From positions 1 to 7,482 of the forward strand of contig CANQBT010000100.1 of the NCBI GenBank assembly GCA_947589405.1: a stretch of 7,482 bases of DNA, read 5' to 3'. Made by a program: the position numbers and the translations under genes. Shown here in pieces: positions 1-5,652 of this stretch. The notes under the pieces were generated by a model that saw only the letters and a list, made by a program, of their open reading frames with translations, made no database searches and was not told where the DNA came from. How positions within the stretch are numbered: the stretch's first letter is position 1; each line of letters begins with the position of its first letter. The stretch is from an uncultured Clostridia bacterium. Its GTDB lineage: Bacteria; Bacillota; Clostridia; Lachnospirales; CAG-274.

Positions 1-43
1 ATAATCTTAACATGATCTCGCCCATTGTAACTATTTTGCCCAT
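1..43 (-). CDS. kdgK: PfkB-family sugar kinase, probably 2-keto-3-deoxygluconate kinase (5' end only)
   Basis: Only the first 14 codons are in the window; the rest lies beyond the left edge. They read MGKIVTMGEIMLRL. The run [I/V]VT-x-GEIMLRL is the usual N-terminal strand of PfkB-family 2-keto-3-deoxygluconate kinases, which phosphorylate KDG in uronate, pectin or Entner-Doudoroff-type sugar breakdown in the cytoplasm. The start is supported by a strong AGGAGG ribosome binding site 8-9 bases upstream (about 52-58), and by a promoter of its own at 106-134. The ATP and sugar binding motifs are not visible, so another PfkB sugar kinase such as a fructokinase remains possible. The family call is fairly safe; the substrate is an inference from the N-terminus alone. 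Confidence 0.65.
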   Translation of the reverse strand, partial: MGKIVTMGEIMLRL

Positions 44-77
44 TGGAAAATTCCTCCTTTTAAATATAAAATGTCTT

Positions 78-95
78 GCTATGCTTGTACATAGC
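78..95. promoter_or_regulatory. Inverted repeat in the kinase leader, possible operator
   Basis: GCTATG (78-83) and CATAGC (90-95) are perfect 6-base inverted arms around a 6-base spacer. They lie about 4 to 21 bases downstream of the predicted transcription start of the kinase gene. That is a usual position for a roadblock operator of a sugar-responsive repressor. The arms could also form a weak RNA hairpin, but no run of T follows on the minus strand, so it is not a terminator. The protein that would bind is unknown. Confidence 0.4.
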
Positions 96-105
96 TTCTG
101 GTATA

Positions 106-134
106 ATTATAACATAAAAAATTTTCCATAGCAA
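106..134 (-). promoter_or_regulatory. Sigma-A type promoter for the kinase gene
   Basis: On the minus strand, TTGCTA (129-134) and TATAAT (106-111) are separated by exactly 17 bases. This gives a perfect -10, a 4/6 -35 and ideal spacing. Transcription should start near position 99, leaving a leader of about 55 bases before the kinase ATG at 43. The promoter sits just after the end of the PadR operon, so the kinase can be transcribed independently. Confidence 0.7.
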
Positions 135-188
135 CACTATATTTCATAAATTTTACAAAAATATTATTATCAGGTTACACGGCTTTGT

Positions 189-977
189 CTATTCTGTCGC
201 ATATATCTTGTTATCTTCTCCCTGATATTTAAAAGCATAGCTTTGATCTTCGGAATTATTTTCATTGGGAACAGGAACTACGATAACATTTTCTGAAAAG
301 CTTTCTCCCGGCACCTCCTCTTCTGCCGCATGAGTTTCCTCGATCTCCTGCTGTGCTTCAGGGCTCTCCGGGTCGGGCGCATATTCTTGCTTATATTCCC
401 TGTATGTTATAAAGGACTGGCTGTCGTTGAGCTTTATAAGTCTGTCCTCGTCTGCGGGATTTATATGAAGCTCTGCTTCTATTTCCGTTCCCCTGTTATA
501 GTCGTATATTTTTCTTTCCTTTATATCCTGCATGATCTCTCTGAAATTTTCAAAGTCGTCATCATAATATTCCTGATCATAATCTAAGTATGAAAGAGAA
601 TATACCGGGTGCTCGGAAATATAGAGCATATCATCGTTCCATATAAAATACTCGTTATTTATCTCAAGCTTAAATCTGCTGTAGTCAGAAGTATGAGATA
701 TTACCGCATGTATCTCACCCTGAGGCACCTCTTCATCAAGTATTATTTCCATAGGCTTGTGTAAATTTATTATAAAATTTCCATCGCTGTAGTATACAGG
801 CTTGCCCTCAGGCAGCTTTACCGTTACGGTGTCTGTCGTTAGCTCATTTTGAGGGTATTTCTGTCCCTCGTAGGTAAAGCTTTGTGCTTCTACAAACATT
901 ATTCCGCCGCCTATACCGCAAAGAAGCAGACCTACGCCGAACATTATACCTATTGTCATCAGAAATTTATGCTTCAT
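189..977 (-). CDS. Unrecognised membrane-anchored protein with acidic outer domain, third gene of the PadR-HAAS operon
   Basis: The protein has 262 residues and I do not recognise its family. Residues 8-29 form one hydrophobic segment (GIMFGVGLLLCGIGGGIMF region) preceded by Lys residues, so it should be anchored with the C-terminal part outside. The Cys at 20 lacks the small residue a lipobox needs just before it, so a lipoprotein is unlikely. The outer part has short beta-like stretches, a Tyr/Asp-rich patch at 129-145 and a very acidic Glu/Pro-rich tail (200-245). The ATG at 977 was chosen because AAGGAGG (987-993) precedes it by 8-9 bases. Reading further upstream would only extend into the preceding gene, with which it already overlaps by 11 bases. 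In many PadR-HAAS operons the third gene encodes a DUF4097-type beta-helical protein, but I cannot see that repeat here. A sensor or adaptor partner of the HAAS protein is inference. Confidence 0.8.
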   Translation of the reverse strand: MKHKFLMTIGIMFGVGLLLCGIGGGIMFVEAQSFTYEGQKYPQNELTTDTVTVKLPEGKPVYYSDGNFIINLHKPMEIILDEEVPQGEIHAVISHTSDYSRFKLEINNEYFIWNDDMLYISEHPVYSLSYLDYDQEYYDDDFENFREIMQDIKERKIYDYNRGTEIEAELHINPADEDRLIKLNDSQSFITYREYKQEYAPDPESPEAQQEIEETHAAEEEVPGESFSENVIVVPVPNENNSEDQSYAFKYQGEDNKIYATE

Positions 978-1974
978 ATACGCTCTCCTCCTTTTTGCCG
1001 AATTTTGTAAAGTATACAAACTTTATTATAAATGCCAGCACAGCTATGGCACACAGATCAAAGCCAAGCACACATATGGCAAGGCCCCATGTGGGAAAGC
1101 CTGAAAAGGCTGACACAATAAGTACGCCAAAGCCTACCATAATAAGCAGTACCGATGCGGCATAGGGTATTAACATAAAGAAAACGCTTACTCTTATACA
1201 GAGCATTACTATCTTTATCAAAAGTCCCAAAAAATCATAGTCTGCAATACTCTTATGCTCTTTTTTCACCTTCTCCGCCTTTGTTTCTTCTATAATATTG
1301 TACTCTTCCGTTTTTGCCGTTTCTTTTACAGCGTCTTTACTCTCCACGATATTGCTCTCCAATTTATTTTCTCCTTTATTATTTATCCTGTAAACAAGAT
1401 CTTTTATGTAGGCTATAACAAGAGTCACGGCTACAAAAAAGCCTGTTACCGCATATATTAATATTATAAATTTCCAAAGGTATTTGCCTACAGGTATACC
1501 CAGTATACTTGGGAACATATCTCTCAGGAATATAATTCCCATATGATTTACAAAGAAATAGCCCAGTCCGTATATGAAAAATATAATTATAAAAACAATA
1601 AGTCCCTTTAAAAACAACAAAAATAATGTAGATAATTTATTGCCTAAAATAAAGGAGGCGCTTTCATTTATAAATGTCTTAGCTTTGTTATAAGCCTTTC
1701 TGAATATACTTACGCTGTTGTTTATTGCCTTTTCGGCTATATTGCTGTCAATATGGCTTTTTCTGTAATTGGGATCCACATTGTAGGCGCTCAGTATATC
1801 GTCTACAAAGCTTTCTATATCGCCGAAATCCTTTATGGCCTCCTCTTCGCTTTTGCCGGACTGTATTTTCATATCGATGTGCTGAGAATACTCGCTTTTA
1901 ATATCCTCCCTTTCCTTTTCATTGAGTACGGAAAGTCTTTTGTCAAGATATTTGAAAAATTCATTTTTAGTCAT
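967..1974 (-). CDS. HAAS domain (DUF1700-type) multi-pass membrane protein
   Basis: This is the second gene of the PadR operon, 335 residues. Residues 1-65 form a helical HAAS/DUF1700 domain: the MTKNEFFKYL start, a Leu/Glu-rich helix, and the hallmark EEEAIKDFGD motif (43-52). This domain is typical of membrane proteins encoded beside PadR repressors, and it is thought to act as a signalling or adaptor module. Hydrophobic segments follow at about 115-142, 168-190, 253-275, 273-293 and 297-322. A charged Lys/Glu-rich loop (196-245) divides them 2+3. The ATG at 1974 was chosen. An in-frame GTG at 1986 lies only one base from the GGAG at 1988-1991, too close to serve it, while the ATG is 13 bases away. 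With the ATG the gene overlaps the PadR stop by 8 bases (ATGACTAA), which suggests translational coupling. Its biological role is not established. Confidence 0.85.
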   Translation of the reverse strand: MTKNEFFKYLDKRLSVLNEKEREDIKSEYSQHIDMKIQSGKSEEEAIKDFGDIESFVDDILSAYNVDPNYRKSHIDSNIAEKAINNSVSIFRKAYNKAKTFINESASFILGNKLSTLFLLFLKGLIVFIIIFFIYGLGYFFVNHMGIIFLRDMFPSILGIPVGKYLWKFIILIYAVTGFFVAVTLVIAYIKDLVYRINNKGENKLESNIVESKDAVKETAKTEEYNIIEETKAEKVKKEHKSIADYDFLGLLIKIVMLCIRVSVFFMLIPYAASVLLIMVGFGVLIVSAFSGFPTWGLAICVLGFDLCAIAVLAFIIKFVYFTKFGKKEESVYEA

Positions 1975-2302
1975 TCTTATTTTCACTCTCCTTTATAAAT
2001 TCCTCTACCCTTTTGTAAAAATCCTCCCACTCCTTTTGCAGATTATCCTTATATACCTTACCTGCAAGAGTGAGATGATAATACTTTCTGGGAGGACCCT
2101 CCGTAGATTCCTTGAGATAGGTTTCAAAATAGTGTTCATTTGTAAGACGCTTCAGAAGAGGATATATTGTTCCCTCGTTTACGTCTATTATTTTTGACAC
2201 TTCTGAAACAAGCTCATAGCCATACATATCTCTGCCTGTTACCGATATGAGCACAATAAGCTCAAGTACGCCTTTCTTGAACTGCGTATTCAAATATGTC
2301 AC
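1967..2302 (-). CDS. PadR-family transcriptional repressor
   Basis: A 111-residue winged-helix DNA-binding protein of the short PadR type, with a C-terminal dimerisation helix (88-106). Family signatures are clear: FKKGVLEL (8-15), the MYGYEL turn (26-31), the recognition segment EGTIYPLLKRL (43-53) and the wing GPPRKYYHLT (69-78). It heads the operon with the HAAS and ectodomain genes, and probably represses that operon through the palindrome at 2342-2366. The outer start, GTG at 2302, is reported because AGAAGGG lies 3 bases upstream. A TTG at 2293 is a real competitor: it has AGGTGA (2299-2304) at 5 bases and would give the family-typical N-terminus MNTQFKKG. The ligand or signal is unknown. 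Confidence 0.92.
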   Translation of the reverse strand: MTYLNTQFKKGVLELIVLISVTGRDMYGYELVSEVSKIIDVNEGTIYPLLKRLTNEHYFETYLKESTEGPPRKYYHLTLAGKVYKDNLQKEWEDFYKRVEEFIKESENKND

Positions 2303-2331
2303 CTGCCCTTCTGTACATTCTCTCCACTATT

Positions 2332-2360
2332 AGAATATCACTACTACTTGGTTTTGTCAA
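2332..2360 (-). promoter_or_regulatory. Promoter of the PadR operon
   Basis: On the minus strand, a perfect TTGACA (2355-2360) is followed after 17 bases by TATTCT (2332-2337), a 4/6 match to the -10 consensus. Transcription should begin near 2325, about 23 bases before the GTG start. The strong -35 suggests that the operon depends on repression for its control. Confidence 0.8.
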
Positions 2361-2366
2361 GTACTA
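2342..2366. promoter_or_regulatory. Near-palindrome over the -35 box, candidate PadR operator
   Basis: TACTACTTG (2342-2350) and CAAGTACTA (2358-2366) are 9-base inverted arms with one mismatch around a 7-base spacer. The right arm overlaps the TTGACA box of the PadR operon promoter, so a dimer bound here would block RNA polymerase. A second, wider pair, ACTATTA (2326-2332) and TAATAGT (2373-2379), flanks it with almost the same centre. PadR proteins usually bind dyads at their own promoters. That this one does so is inference from position and symmetry. Confidence 0.5.
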
Positions 2367-2400
2367 AAAATTTAATAGTAATGAAAAACCGAATATATTC

Positions 2401-2409
2401 TGTTAAAAT
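2401..2409 (+). promoter_or_regulatory. Weak candidate extended -10 for the glutaredoxin-like gene
   Basis: TGTTAAAAT is a TGn extended -10 followed by TAAAAT (2404-2409), about 47 bases before the start codon. No convincing -35 lies upstream. The region is so AT-rich that chance matches are expected, so this is only the best visible candidate. Confidence 0.3.
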
Positions 2410-2455
2410 AATTATATTATTTATTAAAGGTAATAAGCTTTAAAGGAGAAATTTT

Positions 2456-2737
2456 ATGAAAAAAATAACATTGTTCTATCTTCAAGACTGCCCTTACTGC
2501 CATTATGCAAAGCGTGCCGTAAAGGAGCTGACAGCAGAAAATTCCGCTTATGATAATATTGAGATAGACTGGGTAGAAGAAAGCAGACACCCTGAGATCT
2601 CACGTAACTATGATTACTACTATGTGCCTACTATTTTTTATGGAAATGATAAGCTCTATGAAGCGCACCCTTCGGAAAAATACGAGGATTGTAAGAGAAA
2701 TGTCAAATCGGCTTTTGACAAGGTCCTTATGGGATAA
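2456..2737 (+). CDS. Glutaredoxin/thioredoxin-fold protein with CPYC active site
   Basis: A 93-residue cytoplasmic protein with a single thioredoxin-like fold. The first beta strand ITLFYL leads into the dithiol active site C12-P-Y-C15, the classic glutaredoxin CPYC. The cis-proline loop is visible as VPTIFYG, with Pro at 58. The conserved glutathione-binding TVP and GG elements of true glutaredoxins are not obvious, so the reducing partner may be a thioredoxin reductase or another thiol system. A short KYEDCKRNV helix follows, with an extra Cys at 79. The ATG has a strong AAAGGAG (2442-2448) 7 bases upstream. The gene is divergent from the PadR operon and monocistronic, ending at a hairpin. 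No reductase or obvious substrate gene lies nearby, so its target is unknown. Confidence 0.88.
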   Translation: MKKITLFYLQDCPYCHYAKRAVKELTAENSAYDNIEIDWVEESRHPEISRNYDYYYVPTIFYGNDKLYEAHPSEKYEDCKRNVKSAFDKVLMG

Positions 2738-2750
2738 GTATCATATATTT

Positions 2751-2807
2751 ATATATCCGACGCTTCTTTAATGTCGAAGGCGTCGGATATATGATAAAGT
2801 TTTTATT
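2751..2807 (+). terminator. Hairpin terminator between convergent genes
   Basis: The arms at 2751-2766 and 2776-2792 pair over about 16 bases around a CCGACGC/GCGTCGG core, with one bulged G and a short loop. A T-rich run follows at 2800-2807, seven bases beyond the stem. It stops transcription from the glutaredoxin-like gene. On the minus strand the same stem lies just after the tldE stop but lacks a good T run, so termination in that direction is less certain. Outer repeats at 2739-2748 and 2788-2797 allow an alternative longer pairing. Confidence 0.7.
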
Positions 2808-4144
2808 TACTCTCCTGAGATCTCTATATTATTTATATAAACAGAGGGAGAGCCTACAGAAGATGAATTGAATTTTATATCTGAGCATACAATATCTATA
2901 TTTTTAAGGATCTCATAGAAATTACCTGCTATCGTTATCTGATTAACAGGTCTTGTAAGCTTTCCGTTTTCTATAAGAAAGCCTTCGGCAGCCAATGAAA
3001 AATCCCCTGAAATACTGTTTGTGCCGGAATGAAGTCCTGCCACATCGTTTATAAATACGCCATAGTCTATACTGCTTATGGCATCTTTGATTTCATTGCT
3101 GCCTTTTTCAATATAAAAATTGGTGAAGGATGTACCTACAGCCGTTCTGAAGCTGCCCTTAAAGCCGTTGCCTGTAGATTTTACTCCGTCTATATTGGCT
3201 GATTTCAGATTATAAAGATAGGTTTTAAGTATACCCTTATCTATTATTTTCTTACTGCGAGAGGCAACGCCCTCACTATCAAAGGCAGTTGTCTGATAAC
3301 CACCCTCCATAAGAGGATTGTCTGTTATGGACACAGCCTCCGAAGCGACTGCTGTATCAAGCTTATTTTTTAAGAGTGAAAAGCCCTTCTGTACATTTTC
3401 GGCATAGAAATTTCCCACAAAGCATTCAAGTATGTCCGCAAAGGTTTCATTTTCAATTATAGCCTTTACGCTTCCGCTTTTAACGCTTGATGCGCCAAGA
3501 GCAGACAGAGCCTTGTTGCATGCGCTTTCAGCCAGCTTTTTTTCGTCCAGATCAGAAATATCGTTTCCTATCCAAATATCTCCCTTTTCCTTTGTTTCAT
3601 TGTTTTCGCTGACCATTACCTCTACATAAGCAAGTATATGATTGCCCTTCTCGCTGACCTCAAGCCCTCTTGTGTTGCTTATATACACATAGCTTTCACC
3701 GCTGGCGACCATAGCGGAATTAACGGTTATCCTGCTGTCATAGGCAAGAGCATATTTTTCAATATTAAGTGCAGACTGTATTTTCTGTTCGGCAGTTATT
3801 TCTTCTATTTTGCTGTTATATACATTTACGGAGGGATAGCTTTTATCTCCTTCATATATAAATTCTTTGTCCTCTACTGTAACTATCTCTGCATTTTCCT
3901 TCGTATTTTCTATTACGCTGTCTGCGTCAATATCCGTTGATTCGCTGAAATAATAGCCCATATTTCCATTATAAAGACCTCTGAAACAAAAACCGCCGTT
4001 TTCATTTATACGATATTTTTCAATATTGCCCTTATATATGCTGACCGAAAAGGAGCTGCCCTTACTGTAAAATATCTCACAGTCTTTAAATCCTTCATTA
4101 AGAGCCTTTTCAAACAATATTTTCTTTAAATTCTTTATGTCCAT
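2807..4144 (-). CDS. pmbA: TldE/PmbA, non-catalytic subunit of the TldD/TldE metalloprotease
   Basis: A 445-residue member of the PmbA/TldD family, close to the usual length of about 450. TldD and TldE form a heterodimeric zinc protease that works on small or unfolded peptides. In Enterobacteria it removes the leader of microcin B17 and degrades the CcdA antitoxin. Family features are an N-terminal alpha/beta domain, a central NPLMEGGYQTTAFDSEGVAS-like segment and C-terminal repeats such as GVFINDVAG, FSLAAEGFLIENG and VGSPSVYINN. There is no HExxxH motif, which is correct for TldE and marks it as the partner subunit. Its ATG shares one base with the tldD stop (TAATG), so translation is probably coupled. 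An AGGAGG nine bases upstream also serves it. A convergent hairpin follows the gene. Confidence 0.93.
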   Translation of the reverse strand: MDIKNLKKILFEKALNEGFKDCEIFYSKGSSFSVSIYKGNIEKYRINENGGFCFRGLYNGNMGYYFSESTDIDADSVIENTKENAEIVTVEDKEFIYEGDKSYPSVNVYNSKIEEITAEQKIQSALNIEKYALAYDSRITVNSAMVASGESYVYISNTRGLEVSEKGNHILAYVEVMVSENNETKEKGDIWIGNDISDLDEKKLAESACNKALSALGASSVKSGSVKAIIENETFADILECFVGNFYAENVQKGFSLLKNKLDTAVASEAVSITDNPLMEGGYQTTAFDSEGVASRSKKIIDKGILKTYLYNLKSANIDGVKSTGNGFKGSFRTAVGTSFTNFYIEKGSNEIKDAISSIDYGVFINDVAGLHSGTNSISGDFSLAAEGFLIENGKLTRPVNQITIAGNFYEILKNIDIVCSDIKFNSSSVGSPSVYINNIEISGE

Positions 4145-5526
4145 TATCCTCTGCCTCCTACGGTTATGTTATTGACTCTGAGCATAGGCTGTCCTACACA
4201 TACGGGAATTGAGCCGCTTGACGCTCCGCACATTCCCTCTGCAAGCTCTACATTATCAGAAACCATATCTATATTTCTGAGTACCTCAGAACCCTTTCCT
4301 ATAAGCGTAGCTCCTCGTACCGGCTCACATATCCTGCCGTTTCTTATTATATATGCCTCGCTTACGGCAAAATTAAATTCTCCGCTGGCAGGATTTACGG
4401 AACCTCCGCCCATATATTTGGCATAGAGTCCAAATTCCGTATTTGCGATAATATCCTCTTTTTTATCATTGCCTGCGGCTATATAGGTATTTGTCATTCT
4501 TGAAACAGGTATATGTTTATAGCTTTCTCTCCGTGAGCTTCCTGTTGAGCTCATTCCTATAAGACTGCCGTTATATCTGTCCACCATATAGCTTTTCAGT
4601 ATGCCGTTTTCTATAAGTATATTTTTTCTTGCCTTTGTTCCCTCGTCATCAATATTTATACTGCCCCAGCTGTTTGGAATTGTGCCGTCATCAATGGCGG
4701 TGACCTTATCTGAAGCTATTTTTTGACCTATCATATCTGTAAAAACGCTTGCCTTCTTACTTATGGCAGCGGCTTCAAGACCATGTCCGCAGGCTTCGTG
4801 AAATATAACTCCGCCAAATCCATTGTCCATTACAACAGGCATTTTGCCGCTTGGACAGTTATCTGCCTTAAGCATTGTTACTGCGCTGCGGGAAGCCTCT
4901 TTTGCAAGAGCTTCAATATCCGTATTTTCGCAAAATTCAAAGCCCTGAAGCGCTCCCGGTCCGAAATACCCGGTCTGCTTTTCATTATTATCGGAGGCTA
5001 CGGCTGAAACGGCTATTCTTGTTCTTACTCTTCTGTCCTCTGCCCAAAGTCCTTCGCTGTTAGCGATAAGAACATTTTGGACAGAATCCATGTATGAGAG
5101 TCTTGTCTGAGTAATAAGGCTGTCATAGCTTGTTGCCGCATTGTTGCCTAACATGAGAAAATCGACTATCCTTTTCTTTTTTACAGTATCAGGCATAATG
5201 GATATATTGTGAATATTTTTGTATTCAAGTCTGTTAAAGGATACTGCATTCTGCTTATGACTGCCCTTTACCGCCATAGCACCGTCCTTTGCAATTTTAA
5301 TAAGGCTGTCATATTCCATATTATTGGTATAAACATATATTACCTTTTCCTTATTTATTATCCTTATACCGCACCCTCTGTCTATTCCCGAATTTCCTCG
5401 TTCAACATGGTCGTTTACAACAGAAACGCTGTTTCTTTCATTGTTTTCGGCAAATATCTCCGCAAAATCCGCACCTGTAGACAAAGCTGTTTCTATTACG
5501 TCCCATGCGGTTTTTTCATCTATCAT
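4144..5526 (-). CDS. tldD: TldD, catalytic zinc metalloprotease subunit
   Basis: A 460-residue protein, first gene of the tldD-tldE operon and normal in length. The zinc site is the HExxxH motif HEACGH at residues 243-248, within GGVIFHEACGHGLEA. The probable third zinc ligand is Cys433 in EGMCGASSG, which matches the MCG Cys near the C-terminus of other TldD proteins. The end GQPMLRVNNITVGG is family-typical. The protein forms a closed chamber with TldE and cleaves small peptides in the cytoplasm. The ATG at 5526 was chosen over an in-frame TTG at 5532 because the AAAGGAG ribosome site lies 8 bases from the ATG but only 2 from the TTG. No RiPP precursor or antitoxin gene is visible nearby, so the natural substrate is not indicated. 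Confidence 0.95.
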   Translation of the reverse strand: MIDEKTAWDVIETALSTGADFAEIFAENNERNSVSVVNDHVERGNSGIDRGCGIRIINKEKVIYVYTNNMEYDSLIKIAKDGAMAVKGSHKQNAVSFNRLEYKNIHNISIMPDTVKKKRIVDFLMLGNNAATSYDSLITQTRLSYMDSVQNVLIANSEGLWAEDRRVRTRIAVSAVASDNNEKQTGYFGPGALQGFEFCENTDIEALAKEASRSAVTMLKADNCPSGKMPVVMDNGFGGVIFHEACGHGLEAAAISKKASVFTDMIGQKIASDKVTAIDDGTIPNSWGSINIDDEGTKARKNILIENGILKSYMVDRYNGSLIGMSSTGSSRRESYKHIPVSRMTNTYIAAGNDKKEDIIANTEFGLYAKYMGGGSVNPASGEFNFAVSEAYIIRNGRICEPVRGATLIGKGSEVLRNIDMVSDNVELAEGMCGASSGSIPVCVGQPMLRVNNITVGGRG

Positions 5527-5534
5527 ATTCAACT

Positions 5535-5541
5535 CTCCTTT
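5535..5541 (-). promoter_or_regulatory. Ribosome binding site deciding the tldD start
   Basis: AAAGGAG on the minus strand lies 8 bases before the ATG at 5526 and only 2 before the alternative TTG at 5532. This spacing favours the ATG. Confidence 0.75.
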
Positions 5542-5558
5542 TTTTAATAAATTTTATG

Positions 5559-5564
5559 ATTATA
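5559..5564 (-). promoter_or_regulatory. Candidate -10 for the tldD-tldE operon
   Basis: A perfect TATAAT on the minus strand lies 32 bases before the tldD ATG. No recognisable -35 is found 16-18 bases upstream (ATATAT/TATATA only). Either the promoter is weak, or it needs an activator, or the hexamer is chance in very AT-rich DNA. Confidence 0.35.
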
Positions 5565-5575
5565 TAAAATTTTAC

Positions 5576-5604
5576 TTGAAAATATATAAATAATGGTATA
5601 CAAT
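5576..5604 (+). promoter_or_regulatory. Strong promoter of the ferredoxin gene
   Basis: TTGAAA (5576-5581) and TACAAT (5599-5604) are each 5/6 matches to consensus, separated by exactly 17 bases. Transcription should start at about 5611-5612, giving a leader of roughly 42 bases. It is back-to-back with the weaker tldD candidate. Confidence 0.75.
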
Positions 5605-5612
5605 GAATGTAG

Positions 5613-5628
5613 GTAAGATAATTCTTAC
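5613..5628 (+). other. Short inverted repeat at the 5' end of the ferredoxin mRNA
   Basis: GTAAGA (5613-5618) and TCTTAC (5623-5628) pair perfectly around a TAAT loop, one or two bases after the predicted transcription start. A hairpin this close to the 5' end is a known way to protect abundant bacterial mRNAs from decay. As DNA it could also be an operator. The stem is short and AT-rich, so its stability is modest. Confidence 0.4.
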
Positions 5629-5639
5629 ACAAAAAAAAT

Positions 5640-5646
5640 GGAGGTG
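5640..5646 (+). promoter_or_regulatory. Ribosome binding site deciding the ferredoxin start
   Basis: GGAGGTG lies 6 bases before the ATG at 5653. It also overlaps an upstream in-frame ATG at 5638, which has no ribosome site of its own. The reading frame therefore starts at 5653. Confidence 0.85.
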
Positions 5647-5652
5647 CTTATT

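Noticed and set aside
78..95. Inverted repeat considered as a terminator for the PadR operon
   Set aside because: The stem is only six bases, lies downstream of the kinase promoter and is not followed by a T run on the minus strand.
330..587. 85-codon open frame on the plus strand
   Set aside because: It is antisense to the ectodomain gene. Its Phe/Leu/Ile-rich translation is a by-product of the acidic, AT-rich coding strand, and no ribosome site or promoter serves it.
1922..2197. 91-codon open frame on the plus strand resembling a membrane protein
   Set aside because: It lies antisense across the PadR/HAAS junction. Both sense genes have strong family motifs, and the hydrophobicity comes from reversed Lys/Glu codons.
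2303..2455. Small RNA or riboswitch in the padR/glutaredoxin-like intergenic region
   Set aside because: The region is AT-rich and explained by one strong promoter, one dyad and a ribosome site. No long stem or terminator-like element is present inside it.
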